Origin: CAZIVO01 sp964542765
Lineage (GTDB): Bacteria > Planctomycetota > UBA1135 > UBA2386
Length of the DNA stretch: 64,000 nucleotides
Direction of reading: 5' to 3'
Assembly: GCA_964542765.1 (NCBI GenBank)
Contig: CAZIVO010000001.1
Span: 15,198-79,197 of the forward strand
Part shown: positions 33,584 through 42,551 of the stretch, one piece after another
How positions within the stretch are numbered: the first letter of the stretch is position 1
Layout: each line of letters starts with the position of its first letter
Notes under the pieces: model-generated
What the model saw: the letters and a program-made list of their open reading frames with translations, nothing else
Database searches by the model: none
Told to the model about the DNA's origin: nothing
Position numbers and translations under genes: made by a program

Positions 33584-35857
33584 TCAGTAGATCACGGTGG
33601 TGAGGACGTTGGTGGCCGTCAGTGGCAGCTTGAGATTGTTGGGATCGTAGGAGACCCCTTGCCAGTAACACTGCATGGCGGGGATGTTCTTGGAGAAGGT
33701 GAAGTTGAGTTTTCCATGACCGTTGGCGCCGGCGCTCAGGGTGAAGGCCTCGAGCAGATTGGTGAATCCGTTGCCGATCGAAAGGTTGACGAGGCCTGAT
33801 AGGCGGCTCGGACGGTTGCTCAGCGAGACCAGGACGAGAGACTTCCAGTGACTGCCACTGTGGATTTCGAATGGTTTGGAGGGAAAGCCTCGCAGCACGA
33901 TGGTTGGCCCACCGAGGACTCCGGGGTGATTGCCGGTCACGGAGAGATTTAGCGGATTGCTTTGGCCGGCCGCATTGGAGACCAGAATCTGGTGTTTGCC
34001 GATGTTGTGAGGGCTCGGCGGGGTCAATTTCAGCGTCGTGTTGTTGACGATGCGAAAGTTGGAGACAGATTTTCCTCCCAGGGTCAGCTGGGAGATGCGA
34101 CCGAGATTGCTACCGGTCAGCGTGACTTCCCTGGGCTGCCAGGAGGTCACTGACGATGGGCTGATCGACGTCAGTTTCGGTTGCTTTACCGAGCCTCCCT
34201 TGCCCAGCCCGCTGACTGCGAATTCTACCGACCATGTCCCGAAGGTCGGCGCGTTCGTCCAGGTTGCGACGAGGCGGTAGGTTCCGGATTTCGGCGTGAA
34301 GGTGATCTTCTCGTAGCTGTTGTACTTGCTGGTGTCGGAACCGACGAGTTTGTTGGCGGCATCGAAGATGGCGAGGTCGAGATCGTAGGGCACCATCCCG
34401 TTCTTGCGCATCCACGTCATCGTCACGGACAAGGGCACGCCAGCTTTGGGCGTGAAACTCGCCGTCCAGGTTTTGTTCGGTGTGGTGATCCTGTCGGTGC
34501 GGTAATCCACGGCCAGCGCAGCCTTCACGGCCTGGTCGCAATCGAGAATGCCGCAGCCGTACGAGTTGCGCTTGGTCTGGGCGCCCTTCGTCGAGTTGAG
34601 GAGGATAGCTTTCGCTTCGCAGGCACTCATCTTTGCATCGACCTGTCGCACCAGCGCCGCACCACCGGCGACCATGGGCGCGGACATGGAGGTGCCGCTA
34701 TTGATGACTGTCGAGCTTTCATTGTCCGGGGCGAGCGACCGCACCGTATCCCCGACGGCAACAATGTCCGGGTAACGTCGCGGCCACCGAGAATTTTGGA
34801 TCGGTCCCAGCGCAGAAAAGGCCGAGATGCTCAGGCTCGACTTGTCGATCGATCCGACGGCGAGACCGTTCCAACCATTCTGGCTTCTGGTGGTGTTGCT
34901 GCCGCTGTTGCCGGCGGAAACGGTGATCAGGACGTCGGCGTTGTAAGCGGCATTGTCCAGCGCGATCTGGACGGGGTGGCCGATGTCGGGAGATCCGGAG
35001 AAGGAGTTGTTGGCGACGGCGATGTGATGCTTGGTTCGGTTGGTCGCCACCCACTGCCATGCGCTGATGATCGAACTGTCGAGAGCTGAGCAGTTAGGGT
35101 TATCGGAGATCTTGACTCCCACGAGCCATGCTTCGGGAGCGATACCCTCATCCTTGTCCCAGGCGTTCGCGACCGAGCCACTGACGTGGGTGCCATGCCC
35201 GCAGATATCTTCGCTGCCGTGGCTGCTGGTGCCGGTGGCTACCAGCAGGCGGCTGCCCTGGATCCCACCCCCCTTGCGGTCGCTGGGATTCCCGTCCCGG
35301 TAGTATCCGCGGTGGGGCCGATTCGAGGTTGCCATGCTGGCGTCCACCCCGGTGTCGAGGATGGCCACGGCGACGCCCCGACCCTCGATCTCTACCCCTT
35401 TGGTCGTTTTACGGTCGTTGGCATCCTTGGCGTTGTGATGGGTTCTGTCCCGGGCGACGCGATTGGTTGGGCGACGGTAGAGATCGGGTGACAGCCGTTC
35501 GATATTGTTCAGCGCGCGCAGCTTGGCGGTTTGCGCATCCGGAAGTTTCACGGCGGCGCCGTTGATGATCCACCATTGCTGCGTCACCGCGCCGCCCATC
35601 GCTTCCACGGCATGAACGAAATCCGCCTGATCGCGACGGACAGCCTCGTCGAGCCTGCTCACGATGGTGGCGATCTCGGCGGCCGGCCGCCGGCTGGTGA
35701 TCGCCGCCCGAAACGCTTCGAGATCGAAGCTGCGGGCACGGAAGGTCACGATCCAGCGCGTGGTAGGAGCCTTCTCGACCTCGGGCTCTTGCGCTGCCGG
35801 CAGGCCGGCTAGCAGGGCGAGGGTGACGAGTTTGCAGGCGTGGAGACCCAGAGTCAT
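33584..35857 (-). CDS. Exported subtilisin-like serine peptidase (S8), first of tandem pair
   Basis: A 757-residue exported protease. After the signal peptide (about 1-23) comes an I9-like propeptide region (ITSRRPAAEIATIVSRLDEAV ... QQWWIINGAAV). The S8 catalytic triad reads Asp in VAILDTGVD, His in GHGTHVSG and Ser in GTSMSAP, with oxyanion Asn in SAGN. A PPC-like strand domain, a TIG/IPT-type domain (PKLTSISPSSVTSWQPREVTLTGSNL) and the recurrent C-terminal module follow. It is about 220 bases from a paralogue of the same architecture. Probable extracellular protein degradation. Confidence 0.93.
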   Translation of the reverse strand: MTLGLHACKLVTLALLAGLPAAQEPEVEKAPTTRWIVTFRARSFDLEAFRAAITSRRPAAEIATIVSRLDEAVRRDQADFVHAVEAMGGAVTQQWWIINGAAVKLPDAQTAKLRALNNIERLSPDLYRRPTNRVARDRTHHNAKDANDRKTTKGVEIEGRGVAVAILDTGVDASMATSNRPHRGYYRDGNPSDRKGGGIQGSRLLVATGTSSHGSEDICGHGTHVSGSVANAWDKDEGIAPEAWLVGVKISDNPNCSALDSSIISAWQWVATNRTKHHIAVANNSFSGSPDIGHPVQIALDNAAYNADVLITVSAGNSGSNTTRSQNGWNGLAVGSIDKSSLSISAFSALGPIQNSRWPRRYPDIVAVGDTVRSLAPDNESSTVINSGTSMSAPMVAGGAALVRQVDAKMSACEAKAILLNSTKGAQTKRNSYGCGILDCDQAVKAALAVDYRTDRITTPNKTWTASFTPKAGVPLSVTMTWMRKNGMVPYDLDLAIFDAANKLVGSDTSKYNSYEKITFTPKSGTYRLVATWTNAPTFGTWSVEFAVSGLGKGGSVKQPKLTSISPSSVTSWQPREVTLTGSNLGRISQLTLGGKSVSNFRIVNNTTLKLTPPSPHNIGKHQILVSNAAGQSNPLNLSVTGNHPGVLGGPTIVLRGFPSKPFEIHSGSHWKSLVLVSLSNRPSRLSGLVNLSIGNGFTNLLEAFTLSAGANGHGKLNFTFSKNIPAMQCYWQGVSYDPNNLKLPLTATNVLTTVIY

Positions 35858-36077
35858 TGGTGTCAGATCGTGAGTTCGGGCGATGGTGCTTTCGCCGATG
35901 AGGCCGAGAAACGGGCTCCAAAGTCTACCCCGCAATGACCGTGCTGTGCGCCGTTCCGTATGCGACAGGCGCGCGCCGTGCGGATTTCCGGTGCGGTTGG
36001 GTTGCCGGGCGCTGTCAGTCCCATCAGAGCGAGGTTTGGAGCCCTGTGAGGTGCCTGCTGACTCTTTCGGGAACCTC

Positions 36078-38354
36078 TCAAAAGATGGAGGTGGTGAGGA
36101 CGTTGGTCGTTTCCAGCGGGGTTTGCAGCCGCTTCGGATCGAAGGGGATGGTCTGAAAGAAGATCGCCTGGGAGAGGATGTTCTTGGGGATGTTCAGGAT
36201 CAGCTGGGCATGGCCGCGGCCATCGCACTTGAGATTGGCGACTTCCCACAGGGCCAAGAAATGGCTGCCGATACCGAGGTCGACGACGTTGGGGATGCGG
36301 CTTGGCACCTTGTAAGGAGACAGCAGGACGAGGGCCCGCCAGCCGGCGTCGCTGTAGATGTCGTAGGGCGAGGTCTTGCTTCCGCGCATCACGATGGCCG
36401 GCCCCTCGAAGGTGCCGGGATGGCTACCGTGGATGTTCATGGTCAGCGCGTTGCTGGTGCCGCAACTGGTTGTGATGTTCACCAGCCGAAGGCCGATGGT
36501 GGTGGGTTTGGGCAGGAGGAAGGAAATCTTGGTCGGCGAAGTCGCCGTGAATGTTCGCACGTCTTGATCGCCGACCGAAATCTTGAGGATGGTATTGAAG
36601 TTGGTACCGGTCAAGGTGATCGACCGTGCCGTCTGGTGGGATGCTGTGTTCGGGCTGACGCCGGTCAAGACTGGCTTGCTGAGGCAGGGTTTGCCGAGGC
36701 CGGAAATCGCGAAGTTCACGCTGCGGTTGCCATAGATGGGGTTCGTCCAGGCGATGTCGGCGCGGTAGAGAGCGGTCCGCACGGGCGTGAAGGAAACCTT
36801 CTCGTAGCCGTTGACAGGATTCAGATCGCCGACGACGAGCGCGCCACGGTCATCGTAGATCCGAAGATCGAGATTGTCGGGGATTTCTCGGTCTCGCCGC
36901 AGCCAGGTCAAGGTGACTGTTTTGGTGATTCCCTTGAGGACGCCGAAGGTGATCCGGCGGAGTTTCACCGGGTTGGTCATGCGCCCGGATTGCACGTCGC
37001 CGGTGAGGGCGGCAGTCACTGCGCGGTCGCAGCGCAAGACGCCAAGACCGTAGGCATTGCGATCCTTCTTGGGGGCTTCGGTCGTGTTCAAAAGGATCGC
37101 CTTGGTCTCGATGGCTGACAGGCGCGGTTCGGCTTGGCGAATCAGCGCGGCAGTGCCGGCCACGAGGGGAGCGGCGAAGGATGTGCCGCTCGCCTGGCTG
37201 AAGGTCTGCTCGCTGTTTTGCAGGGTGCAGTAGAGGTCTTTTCCGACAGCGACCATATCGGGATAGGTGCGTGCCGAACCGTGGAGAGGCCCTTGTGCGG
37301 AGAAGCTCGAGACAGTCTTGCTCTTCTTGTCGACGGAGCCGACGGCGATGCCGTTGAAGGCGCTTTGGCTGGCTGTCGTTGTCGCCGCCTTGTTGCCGGC
37401 GGACACCGTGATCAAGACGTCTGCATTGCGTGCGGTTGAATCGAGCGCTAATTGCACGGGGTCGTCGAGCTTCGGCGATCCGGAGAAGGAGTTGTTGGCG
37501 ACGGCGATGTTGTGTGCGACGCGATGTCGAGCGACGAGTTGCCACGCGCTGATGATCCAACTGCTGAAGGCCTCCCCCTTGTTGTTGGCCATCTTGATGC
37601 TGACGACCCAGGCTCCTGGAGCAACGCCATCATCGATCCGTGGGTCCGGGTCCCAGTTGTTGGCATTGGCGCAACCTGAAACAAAGGTGCCGTGCCCATG
37701 CTGGTCTTCGGTGCCCAGATTGCTGGTTCCCAGCTGGGCCTTGATGAGGCTTCCCTTGTACCCGCCTCCGGTGTGGTTGCTGGGATTGCCCCCCCGATAG
37801 TAGGCGCGGTGGGGCCGTCCCGTTCCGCCCATGTCCGCGTCGATACCAGTGTCCAAAATGGCGATGGCCAAACCATCGCCGCGAACATTCTTGCCGCCGA
37901 CCATCATCTGGTTGGCCTGGTCGGCGCGGTGGTGACTCAAGCCGGTGGCTTCGCGCAGTGTGGCGCGGTGGATGGTGTCGGGAACGAGGCGGCGAATGTT
38001 CGCCAGTTGTTCGATTTCGGTGAGTCGGTTGGACGGGATTTCGATGGCGGCTCCATTGATGACCCACCACTGGTGGCGGACCTTTCCGCCGGCGGCCGCG
38101 ACCGCCTCGACGAAGGCTTCTTGATCGCGCAGTACGGCGGCATCGAGATCTGCCACCAGGCGTTCGATCTCCGCAGCCGATCGGCGTTCGAGGATGGCCT
38201 CGCGAAACCCTGTGAGATCGAAGGATCGCTGTTCGAACAGCGCGATCACCTTGCGGGTCCGTGGTTCGGCCTGATCCTGGGCGGCGAGGATGGCTGATGA
38301 AGCCAGCCAGGCGCCTGCCAGGAGGGCGGGGATATTGATGTGTCGAGGCGTCAA
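36078..38354 (-). CDS. Exported subtilisin-like serine peptidase (S8), second of tandem pair
   Basis: A 758-residue paralogue of the neighbouring subtilase with the same domain order. It has a signal peptide (1-24), an I9-like propeptide with VRHQWWVINGAAIEIP, and an S8 domain with Asp in IAILDTGID, His in GHGTFVSG and Ser in GTSFAAP. A PPC-like domain, a TIG/IPT-like domain (PVLTGVSPNTASHQTARSITLTGTNF) and the C-terminal module ending in TNVLTTSIF follow. Both members keep the triad, so both should be active. The ends TNVLTT are shared, showing duplication followed by divergence. Substrate specificity may differ. Confidence 0.93.
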   Translation of the reverse strand: MTPRHINIPALLAGAWLASSAILAAQDQAEPRTRKVIALFEQRSFDLTGFREAILERRSAAEIERLVADLDAAVLRDQEAFVEAVAAAGGKVRHQWWVINGAAIEIPSNRLTEIEQLANIRRLVPDTIHRATLREATGLSHHRADQANQMMVGGKNVRGDGLAIAILDTGIDADMGGTGRPHRAYYRGGNPSNHTGGGYKGSLIKAQLGTSNLGTEDQHGHGTFVSGCANANNWDPDPRIDDGVAPGAWVVSIKMANNKGEAFSSWIISAWQLVARHRVAHNIAVANNSFSGSPKLDDPVQLALDSTARNADVLITVSAGNKAATTTASQSAFNGIAVGSVDKKSKTVSSFSAQGPLHGSARTYPDMVAVGKDLYCTLQNSEQTFSQASGTSFAAPLVAGTAALIRQAEPRLSAIETKAILLNTTEAPKKDRNAYGLGVLRCDRAVTAALTGDVQSGRMTNPVKLRRITFGVLKGITKTVTLTWLRRDREIPDNLDLRIYDDRGALVVGDLNPVNGYEKVSFTPVRTALYRADIAWTNPIYGNRSVNFAISGLGKPCLSKPVLTGVSPNTASHQTARSITLTGTNFNTILKISVGDQDVRTFTATSPTKISFLLPKPTTIGLRLVNITTSCGTSNALTMNIHGSHPGTFEGPAIVMRGSKTSPYDIYSDAGWRALVLLSPYKVPSRIPNVVDLGIGSHFLALWEVANLKCDGRGHAQLILNIPKNILSQAIFFQTIPFDPKRLQTPLETTNVLTTSIF

Positions 38355-38537
38355 GGGAGGAGATGCTCGGTAGAGGCGGACCGATGGCGACCCGCCGCTG
38401 CGAAATACAATTTCTGTAGACCGATAACCTAACAGTCTTTTTTTGGCGGCACCAGCCCCCCCCGGAGGGGGCGGTCAGAGGATCTAAGAGGCCGGGTGGC
38501 CACACGGCGCTGGCGACGATCGCGGGCTGCAGGCATC

Positions 38538-38879
38538 ATGCTTTCGATGCGTCTTGCACCAGTGCTATCGGGCTTCCCCATCCTCGCGATCTTCATCGTA
38601 TGGGGCGCTGCCTGCTCTTCTCCTCAGGAGGGCGGGGATCTGGCGGTGGGTGTCCCTACCCGGGTGGTGGTCCTGGAGGAGGGTTTCGTGCGGTTCGAGG
38701 GGCAAAGAATGGCTCAGGAGGCCTTCTTTCTGGAGATCCGGACCCGGGTTCGGGCCGTGGACCCCCGGCCCGAACTTCTGCCCTGGGTCATCGTCCTTGC
38801 CGAGGCCCCCTTGCCGCCGGGCTTCACGGTGGAGTTGCGCAATGCAGGGGTCCAGCACATCCGGCTGGGGGACGGCTGA
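38538..38879 (+). CDS. Small lipoprotein of unknown function
   Basis: A 113-residue protein. A hydrophobic signal peptide ends at the lipobox VWGAAC, placing the lipidated cysteine near residue 26. The mature part of about 88 residues is mostly strands (RVVVLEEGFVRFEGQ, AFFLEIRTRVRAV, LLPWVIVLAEAPLPPGFTVELRNAGVQHIRL). It resembles the small ExbD/TolR periplasmic domain in outline (the ending LRNAGVQHIRLG), but it lacks the usual N-terminal helix. The ATG at 38538 is chosen; ATG 38547 is equally possible. It precedes the HAD phosphatase gene by 12 bases. Confidence 0.65.
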   Translation: MLSMRLAPVLSGFPILAIFIVWGAACSSPQEGGDLAVGVPTRVVVLEEGFVRFEGQRMAQEAFFLEIRTRVRAVDPRPELLPWVIVLAEAPLPPGFTVELRNAGVQHIRLGDG

Positions 38880-38891
38880 ACGCAGCGAGAT

Positions 38892-39545
38892 ATGGACCGT
38901 CCCGACCTCGTGATCTTCGATATCGATGGTACCCTTCAGGATACCTGTAGCTGGTGGCCCCGGGTCTTGCGCGCAGGCTTGATCCGATTCCAGGAGCAGT
39001 GCGGTCTGGATCTTCCTTCGCCGAGTGATGATGAGGCGAATGCTGTCATCGGCTGCAAGAACGAAGGGGTTTGGGCCCCCTTTGTTCCCGGCCACGAGGA
39101 TTTGTGGAGCGATCTTCGTGCCGTGGTCCTGCCGATGGAGGTCGATGCCATGACCGCTGGAGGTGACACTCTCTTTGCGGGTGCGCGCGACCTGTTGCGC
39201 CAGCTCCGAGGCCGAGGAGCGAATCTGGCGCTCGCCAGCAACTGTCATTCGACTTATCTCGCGGGCGTTTGCCGTGGGCAGAACCTCGACGAGTTGACCG
39301 ACCATCAGTTCTGTCTCGACAGTCCCGGGGTCGCTTGCAAGGCGGACATGTTGCGGTTGGCGATCGAGGCTACCGGGGCCCGGAAGGCGGTCATGGTGGG
39401 GGATCGAAACAATGACGCTGAGGCGGCTGCTGTCGCGGGCATCCCCTTTGTCTGGCGGGTCAACGAGCATGCGACCATGTCGGGTGATCCGATCCGCTGG
39501 GATGGCGGTACGGCTGAGTTGCTGGAGATCTTGCAATTCGCGTAA
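38892..39545 (+). CDS. HAD-family phosphatase
   Basis: A 217-residue haloacid dehalogenase-superfamily hydrolase. Motif I DIDGTLQDT holds the nucleophile Asp and general acid Asp (about residues 10-12), motif II is LASNC, motif III lysine is in GVACKADM, and motif IV is VGDRNNDAEAA. The cap lies between motifs I and II, as in phosphoglycolate/phosphoserine-type members. A phosphatase role on a small phosphorylated metabolite is likely; the substrate is not determinable. It follows the lipoprotein gene by 12 bases. Confidence 0.88.
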   Translation: MDRPDLVIFDIDGTLQDTCSWWPRVLRAGLIRFQEQCGLDLPSPSDDEANAVIGCKNEGVWAPFVPGHEDLWSDLRAVVLPMEVDAMTAGGDTLFAGARDLLRQLRGRGANLALASNCHSTYLAGVCRGQNLDELTDHQFCLDSPGVACKADMLRLAIEATGARKAVMVGDRNNDAEAAAVAGIPFVWRVNEHATMSGDPIRWDGGTAELLEILQFA

Positions 39546-39621
39546 TGGGTGGGTGGGCGATCGCATCAGGAGGCGGGCCATTGCAGGTCCGAGCCCGCAG
39601 ATCTGTTAGCATCGCCTGAGC

Positions 39622-40479
39622 ATGGACGAGCCCGTTCACGACATCTTCGAGGAGATCGTTCGGTTGCGCCGAGAAGGTGTGCCGGCGGCGCTCGCGACCA
39701 TCGTTTCTACCCGGGGATCGACCCCGGGCCGGGAGAGTATGCGGTTGCTCGTGCTCGAAGACGGGACCTTTCTCGGGACGGTGGGTGGTGGTTGCCTCGA
39801 GGCCGAGGTGTATGAGGCGGCCAAGGAGGTGATCGCCGACGAGACGCCGCGCTCGCTGTCCTTTCGCCTGACCGAGAACGGCGCTCCGGATTCGGGCCTT
39901 CTGTGCGGCGGCGAGGTCACGATCTTCGTGGAACCGGTCACGACGCCGACACTGTGGATCTTCGGCGGTGGGCATGTCAGCAAGGCCTTGTGCCAGGTGG
40001 CGGCACTGGCGGGTTTTCGCGTGACGGTCGTCGATGATCGCGAGCGATATGCCTGCGCCGAGCGCTTTCCTCAGGCATCGGCCACCGTGGTCAGGCCTTA
40101 CCCTGAGGCTGTCGCCGAGATGCCGCTCCGCGCGAACAGCTACGGTGTCATCGTCACTCGAGGGCACCAAGAAGACGCGACTGTCTTGCGGGCGCTTGCC
40201 TCTCGTTTTGCTGAGGGCGAGCACTTGCACTTTTTGGGCATGATCGGAAGCAAGGTGAAGCGCGGCATTCTGCTGGGCAAACTTCGTCGTGATGGGGTCG
40301 CGGAAGAGTTTCTCTCGACCGTCCGTTCGCCGGTCGGTTTGAACCTCGGCGGTCGGACTCATGAGGAAATTGCGGTGGCGGTGGTCGGAGAGTTGATCGC
40401 GGTGCGCCGAACGGGTCGGGATGCGCGGGAGTCCTGGGCGGGACACAGGCGCCAGAATCATTCCCGCACCGGGATCTGA
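39622..40479 (+). CDS. XdhC/CoxI family protein
   Basis: A 285-residue protein with both XdhC domains. The N-terminal CoxI domain shows GSTPGRESMR, GTVGGGCLEAEV and GLLCGGEVTIFVEP. The C-terminal Rossmann-like domain shows WIFGGGHVSKALCQVAALAGFRVTVVDDRE, then FLGMIGSKVKR and GLNLGGRTHEEIAVAVVGEL. XdhC proteins load and sulfurate molybdenum cofactor for xanthine-dehydrogenase-type enzymes. No molybdenum hydroxylase gene is present in this window, so its client is unknown. Confidence 0.88.
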   Translation: MDEPVHDIFEEIVRLRREGVPAALATIVSTRGSTPGRESMRLLVLEDGTFLGTVGGGCLEAEVYEAAKEVIADETPRSLSFRLTENGAPDSGLLCGGEVTIFVEPVTTPTLWIFGGGHVSKALCQVAALAGFRVTVVDDRERYACAERFPQASATVVRPYPEAVAEMPLRANSYGVIVTRGHQEDATVLRALASRFAEGEHLHFLGMIGSKVKRGILLGKLRRDGVAEEFLSTVRSPVGLNLGGRTHEEIAVAVVGELIAVRRTGRDARESWAGHRRQNHSRTGI

Positions 40480-40770
40480 AGCCCCCGGCCGTTTGGGCGC
40501 CATTGCAGACGAACATCGTTGGCGTCGGCCTGTTCGCGGTCCGGGGGCAGTCCCTCAGCCAGGCGTGGCGAAAATGAGTTGCAGGCCGTTGCTCGTGGTT
40601 CTGTTCGAGCGCGAGGAGGCTTGAGAGCTTGTCCGGGCCGGGTTTTGGCGAGGTTAGAGTCCTGCGGCCTGAACCCTACTTGCCAGTCTCACGTTGCCAG
40701 AAGAGGCGGAGATTGGCATGATCCCTCGCCTCCCCCCTCTTTGCTCCAATAGCGACCCTGAGAAGGCAGT

Positions 40771-41826
40771 ATGCGCAAGACACTCGCTTCAATCTTCGCT
40801 CTCGTCCTCGTCGCCGCACTTCCGGCACAAAAGGACACGATCTACTGGGCCGATGGCACGACCGTTGCCAAGGTCCGCATCATTAGTTTCACCTGGACCG
40901 AGATCAAGTGGACCAAGAGCGGCCGGTCCGAGTCGCGTTCTGCTGATCAGGTTGCGCGAGTGGATTGCGAGAAGGTGAAAGACGCCTATCGCCGTGGCTA
41001 TGGCGCGAGCGATGATGATGAGGCCTACAGCCAGTTTCGCATGGAGCGTGAGAAGCAGGTCAAGAGCAAGAAGCTGTTCATTGCCCAGTTCGGCTTCATG
41101 GAGGAGGCGAACCTGCTGATGGGGAACAAGGAGACAGGTGAGTGTTTTGCGACACTCGAACTGATGACCAAGGAATGCCCTGATTCGGGATTTTGCCCCG
41201 AGCTCTATCGAATGAAGCTCGAGTATTACCTGTCTTTGGGCAAGAAGGGTGCGGCGAACGCACTCAAGGTGGCCAGCACCTATCTCAATACAGCGCAGAC
41301 GAAGGCTTGGCCCGATGGGTTCCTGCACGAGGCCCGGTTCTTCGGGCTGATGGCGGAAGTCGCGGGTGGAAAGATGTCGGAGGACAAGCTCAAGTCCGGA
41401 CTCCGAGGTCTGCTTGGCGACACCGAGGGAGTCTATCCCCGGGTCGCCAATCAAGTGAAGTTACAGGTCGCAGATCAGCAACGTCGTCAGGGCGAGACTG
41501 CTGCTTCCAAGAAGTCATACAAGGAACTTGCCGATCAGGATGGGCTCGATGAGTCGACTCGCGCAGGTGCCTTGCTGGGTCTGGGCCAGGCGCAACTGGA
41601 AGAGGGCAATGCCACCGATCGCGAGCCTTATCGCGATGCGCTCCTGTCTTTCTTGCGGGTTTACATCGAGGCGGAGAAAGCGCCTTCGGACATGCGGGCC
41701 AAGGCGCTGTACTTTGCCTCCCAAGCCTGTGAAAAATGGCGCGGCCAGGACTCGGCAGCCATGGGGCGCCGTTTGCGCGGGTATCTGAAGCGAGATTTCC
41801 CCGGGAGCGAGTGGGCAAAGCGATAA
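40771..41826 (+). CDS. Exported protein with helical-repeat region
   Basis: A 351-residue exported protein with a signal peptide in residues 1-19. Residues 20-70 form a short beta domain (KDTIYWADGTTVAKVRIISFTWTEIKWTKSGRSESRSADQV). This is followed by long amphipathic helices that look like degenerate TPR repeats (GECFATLELMTKECPDSGFCPELYRMKLEYYLSLG; SKKSYKELADQDGLDESTRAGALLGLGQAQLEEG). GAGAAGG lies 5 bases before the ATG. No enzymatic motif is seen. PlsC follows after 10 bases, so the two may be co-transcribed. Confidence 0.72.
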   Translation: MRKTLASIFALVLVAALPAQKDTIYWADGTTVAKVRIISFTWTEIKWTKSGRSESRSADQVARVDCEKVKDAYRRGYGASDDDEAYSQFRMEREKQVKSKKLFIAQFGFMEEANLLMGNKETGECFATLELMTKECPDSGFCPELYRMKLEYYLSLGKKGAANALKVASTYLNTAQTKAWPDGFLHEARFFGLMAEVAGGKMSEDKLKSGLRGLLGDTEGVYPRVANQVKLQVADQQRRQGETAASKKSYKELADQDGLDESTRAGALLGLGQAQLEEGNATDREPYRDALLSFLRVYIEAEKAPSDMRAKALYFASQACEKWRGQDSAAMGRRLRGYLKRDFPGSEWAKR

Positions 41827-41836
41827 GGGTGGGCCG

Positions 41837-42541
41837 GTGACGACCCGGGGTTCCGAGCGAAAACCCTGGTGGCCTCGTTTGTGGGGCCACGTTGCATACT
41901 GGTTCTTCTGGGCCACGCTGGCTCAGTTCGTGCGCTGTTACTTTCGGGTGGCCGCGAAGAATGCACCCCGGATCAAGGGCCCGTTCGTGCTTGTCGGCAA
42001 TCATGTTGCCTTCGCGGATCCGATCATTGTCGGCTGCGTGCTGCGTCGGCGGATTGCTTACGTGATGAGCGCGATCTACTACCGCAATCCGAGGTTCGGC
42101 TGGTTCTGCCGCGGCTCGGGGACCATTCCGATGTCGGTCACGGGGAGCAACCGAGAAGGTTTGCGCGCCATGCGTGAGACTCTGCAGGATGGCAGGGTGC
42201 TCGGCATCTTTCCGGAGGGGGGGATCAGCCGGGACGGCTTGTTGCAACTCGGCAGCCCCGGCGCGGTGGCTTCTGTTCTCTCGGAGAAGGTGCCGGTGGT
42301 GCCCTTCGCGATCATCGGTGGGAGCAAGGCGACGCCCTCCGGCGGCCGCTGGCGATGGCGCAAGATCACGGTTCGATTCGGGGATCCGATCCAGCCCGAG
42401 GCGCTCATGCTCGCGCGGGAGGCTTCTCGCAAGCAGCGACTCTCCTTTGCGACCCACTGCATCATGGATGAGATCGCCGCACTCTCCGGCCAGATTTCGC
42501 GCGAGACTCAATTGCAGCAACTGGAGGCCGCGCAAGGCTGA
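41837..42541 (+). CDS. plsC: 1-acyl-sn-glycerol-3-phosphate acyltransferase (PlsC family)
   Basis: A 234-residue membrane-bound acyltransferase. The catalytic HxxxxD box appears as NHVAFADPIIVG, and the glycerol-phosphate-binding motif as FPEGGISRDG. A hydrophobic helix near residues 15-35 anchors it. It acylates lysophosphatidic acid to phosphatidic acid in phospholipid synthesis; a related lysophospholipid acceptor is possible. The GTG start follows the preceding stop by 10 bases. Confidence 0.88.
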   Translation: MTTRGSERKPWWPRLWGHVAYWFFWATLAQFVRCYFRVAAKNAPRIKGPFVLVGNHVAFADPIIVGCVLRRRIAYVMSAIYYRNPRFGWFCRGSGTIPMSVTGSNREGLRAMRETLQDGRVLGIFPEGGISRDGLLQLGSPGAVASVLSEKVPVVPFAIIGGSKATPSGGRWRWRKITVRFGDPIQPEALMLAREASRKQRLSFATHCIMDEIAALSGQISRETQLQQLEAAQG

Positions 42542-42551
42542 CAAACAGCTG

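Noticed and set aside
35883..37118. Long plus-strand frame across the second subtilase
   Set aside because: Antisense to a subtilase with a full catalytic triad; its translation is a repeat-free Asp/Gly/Val-rich shadow.
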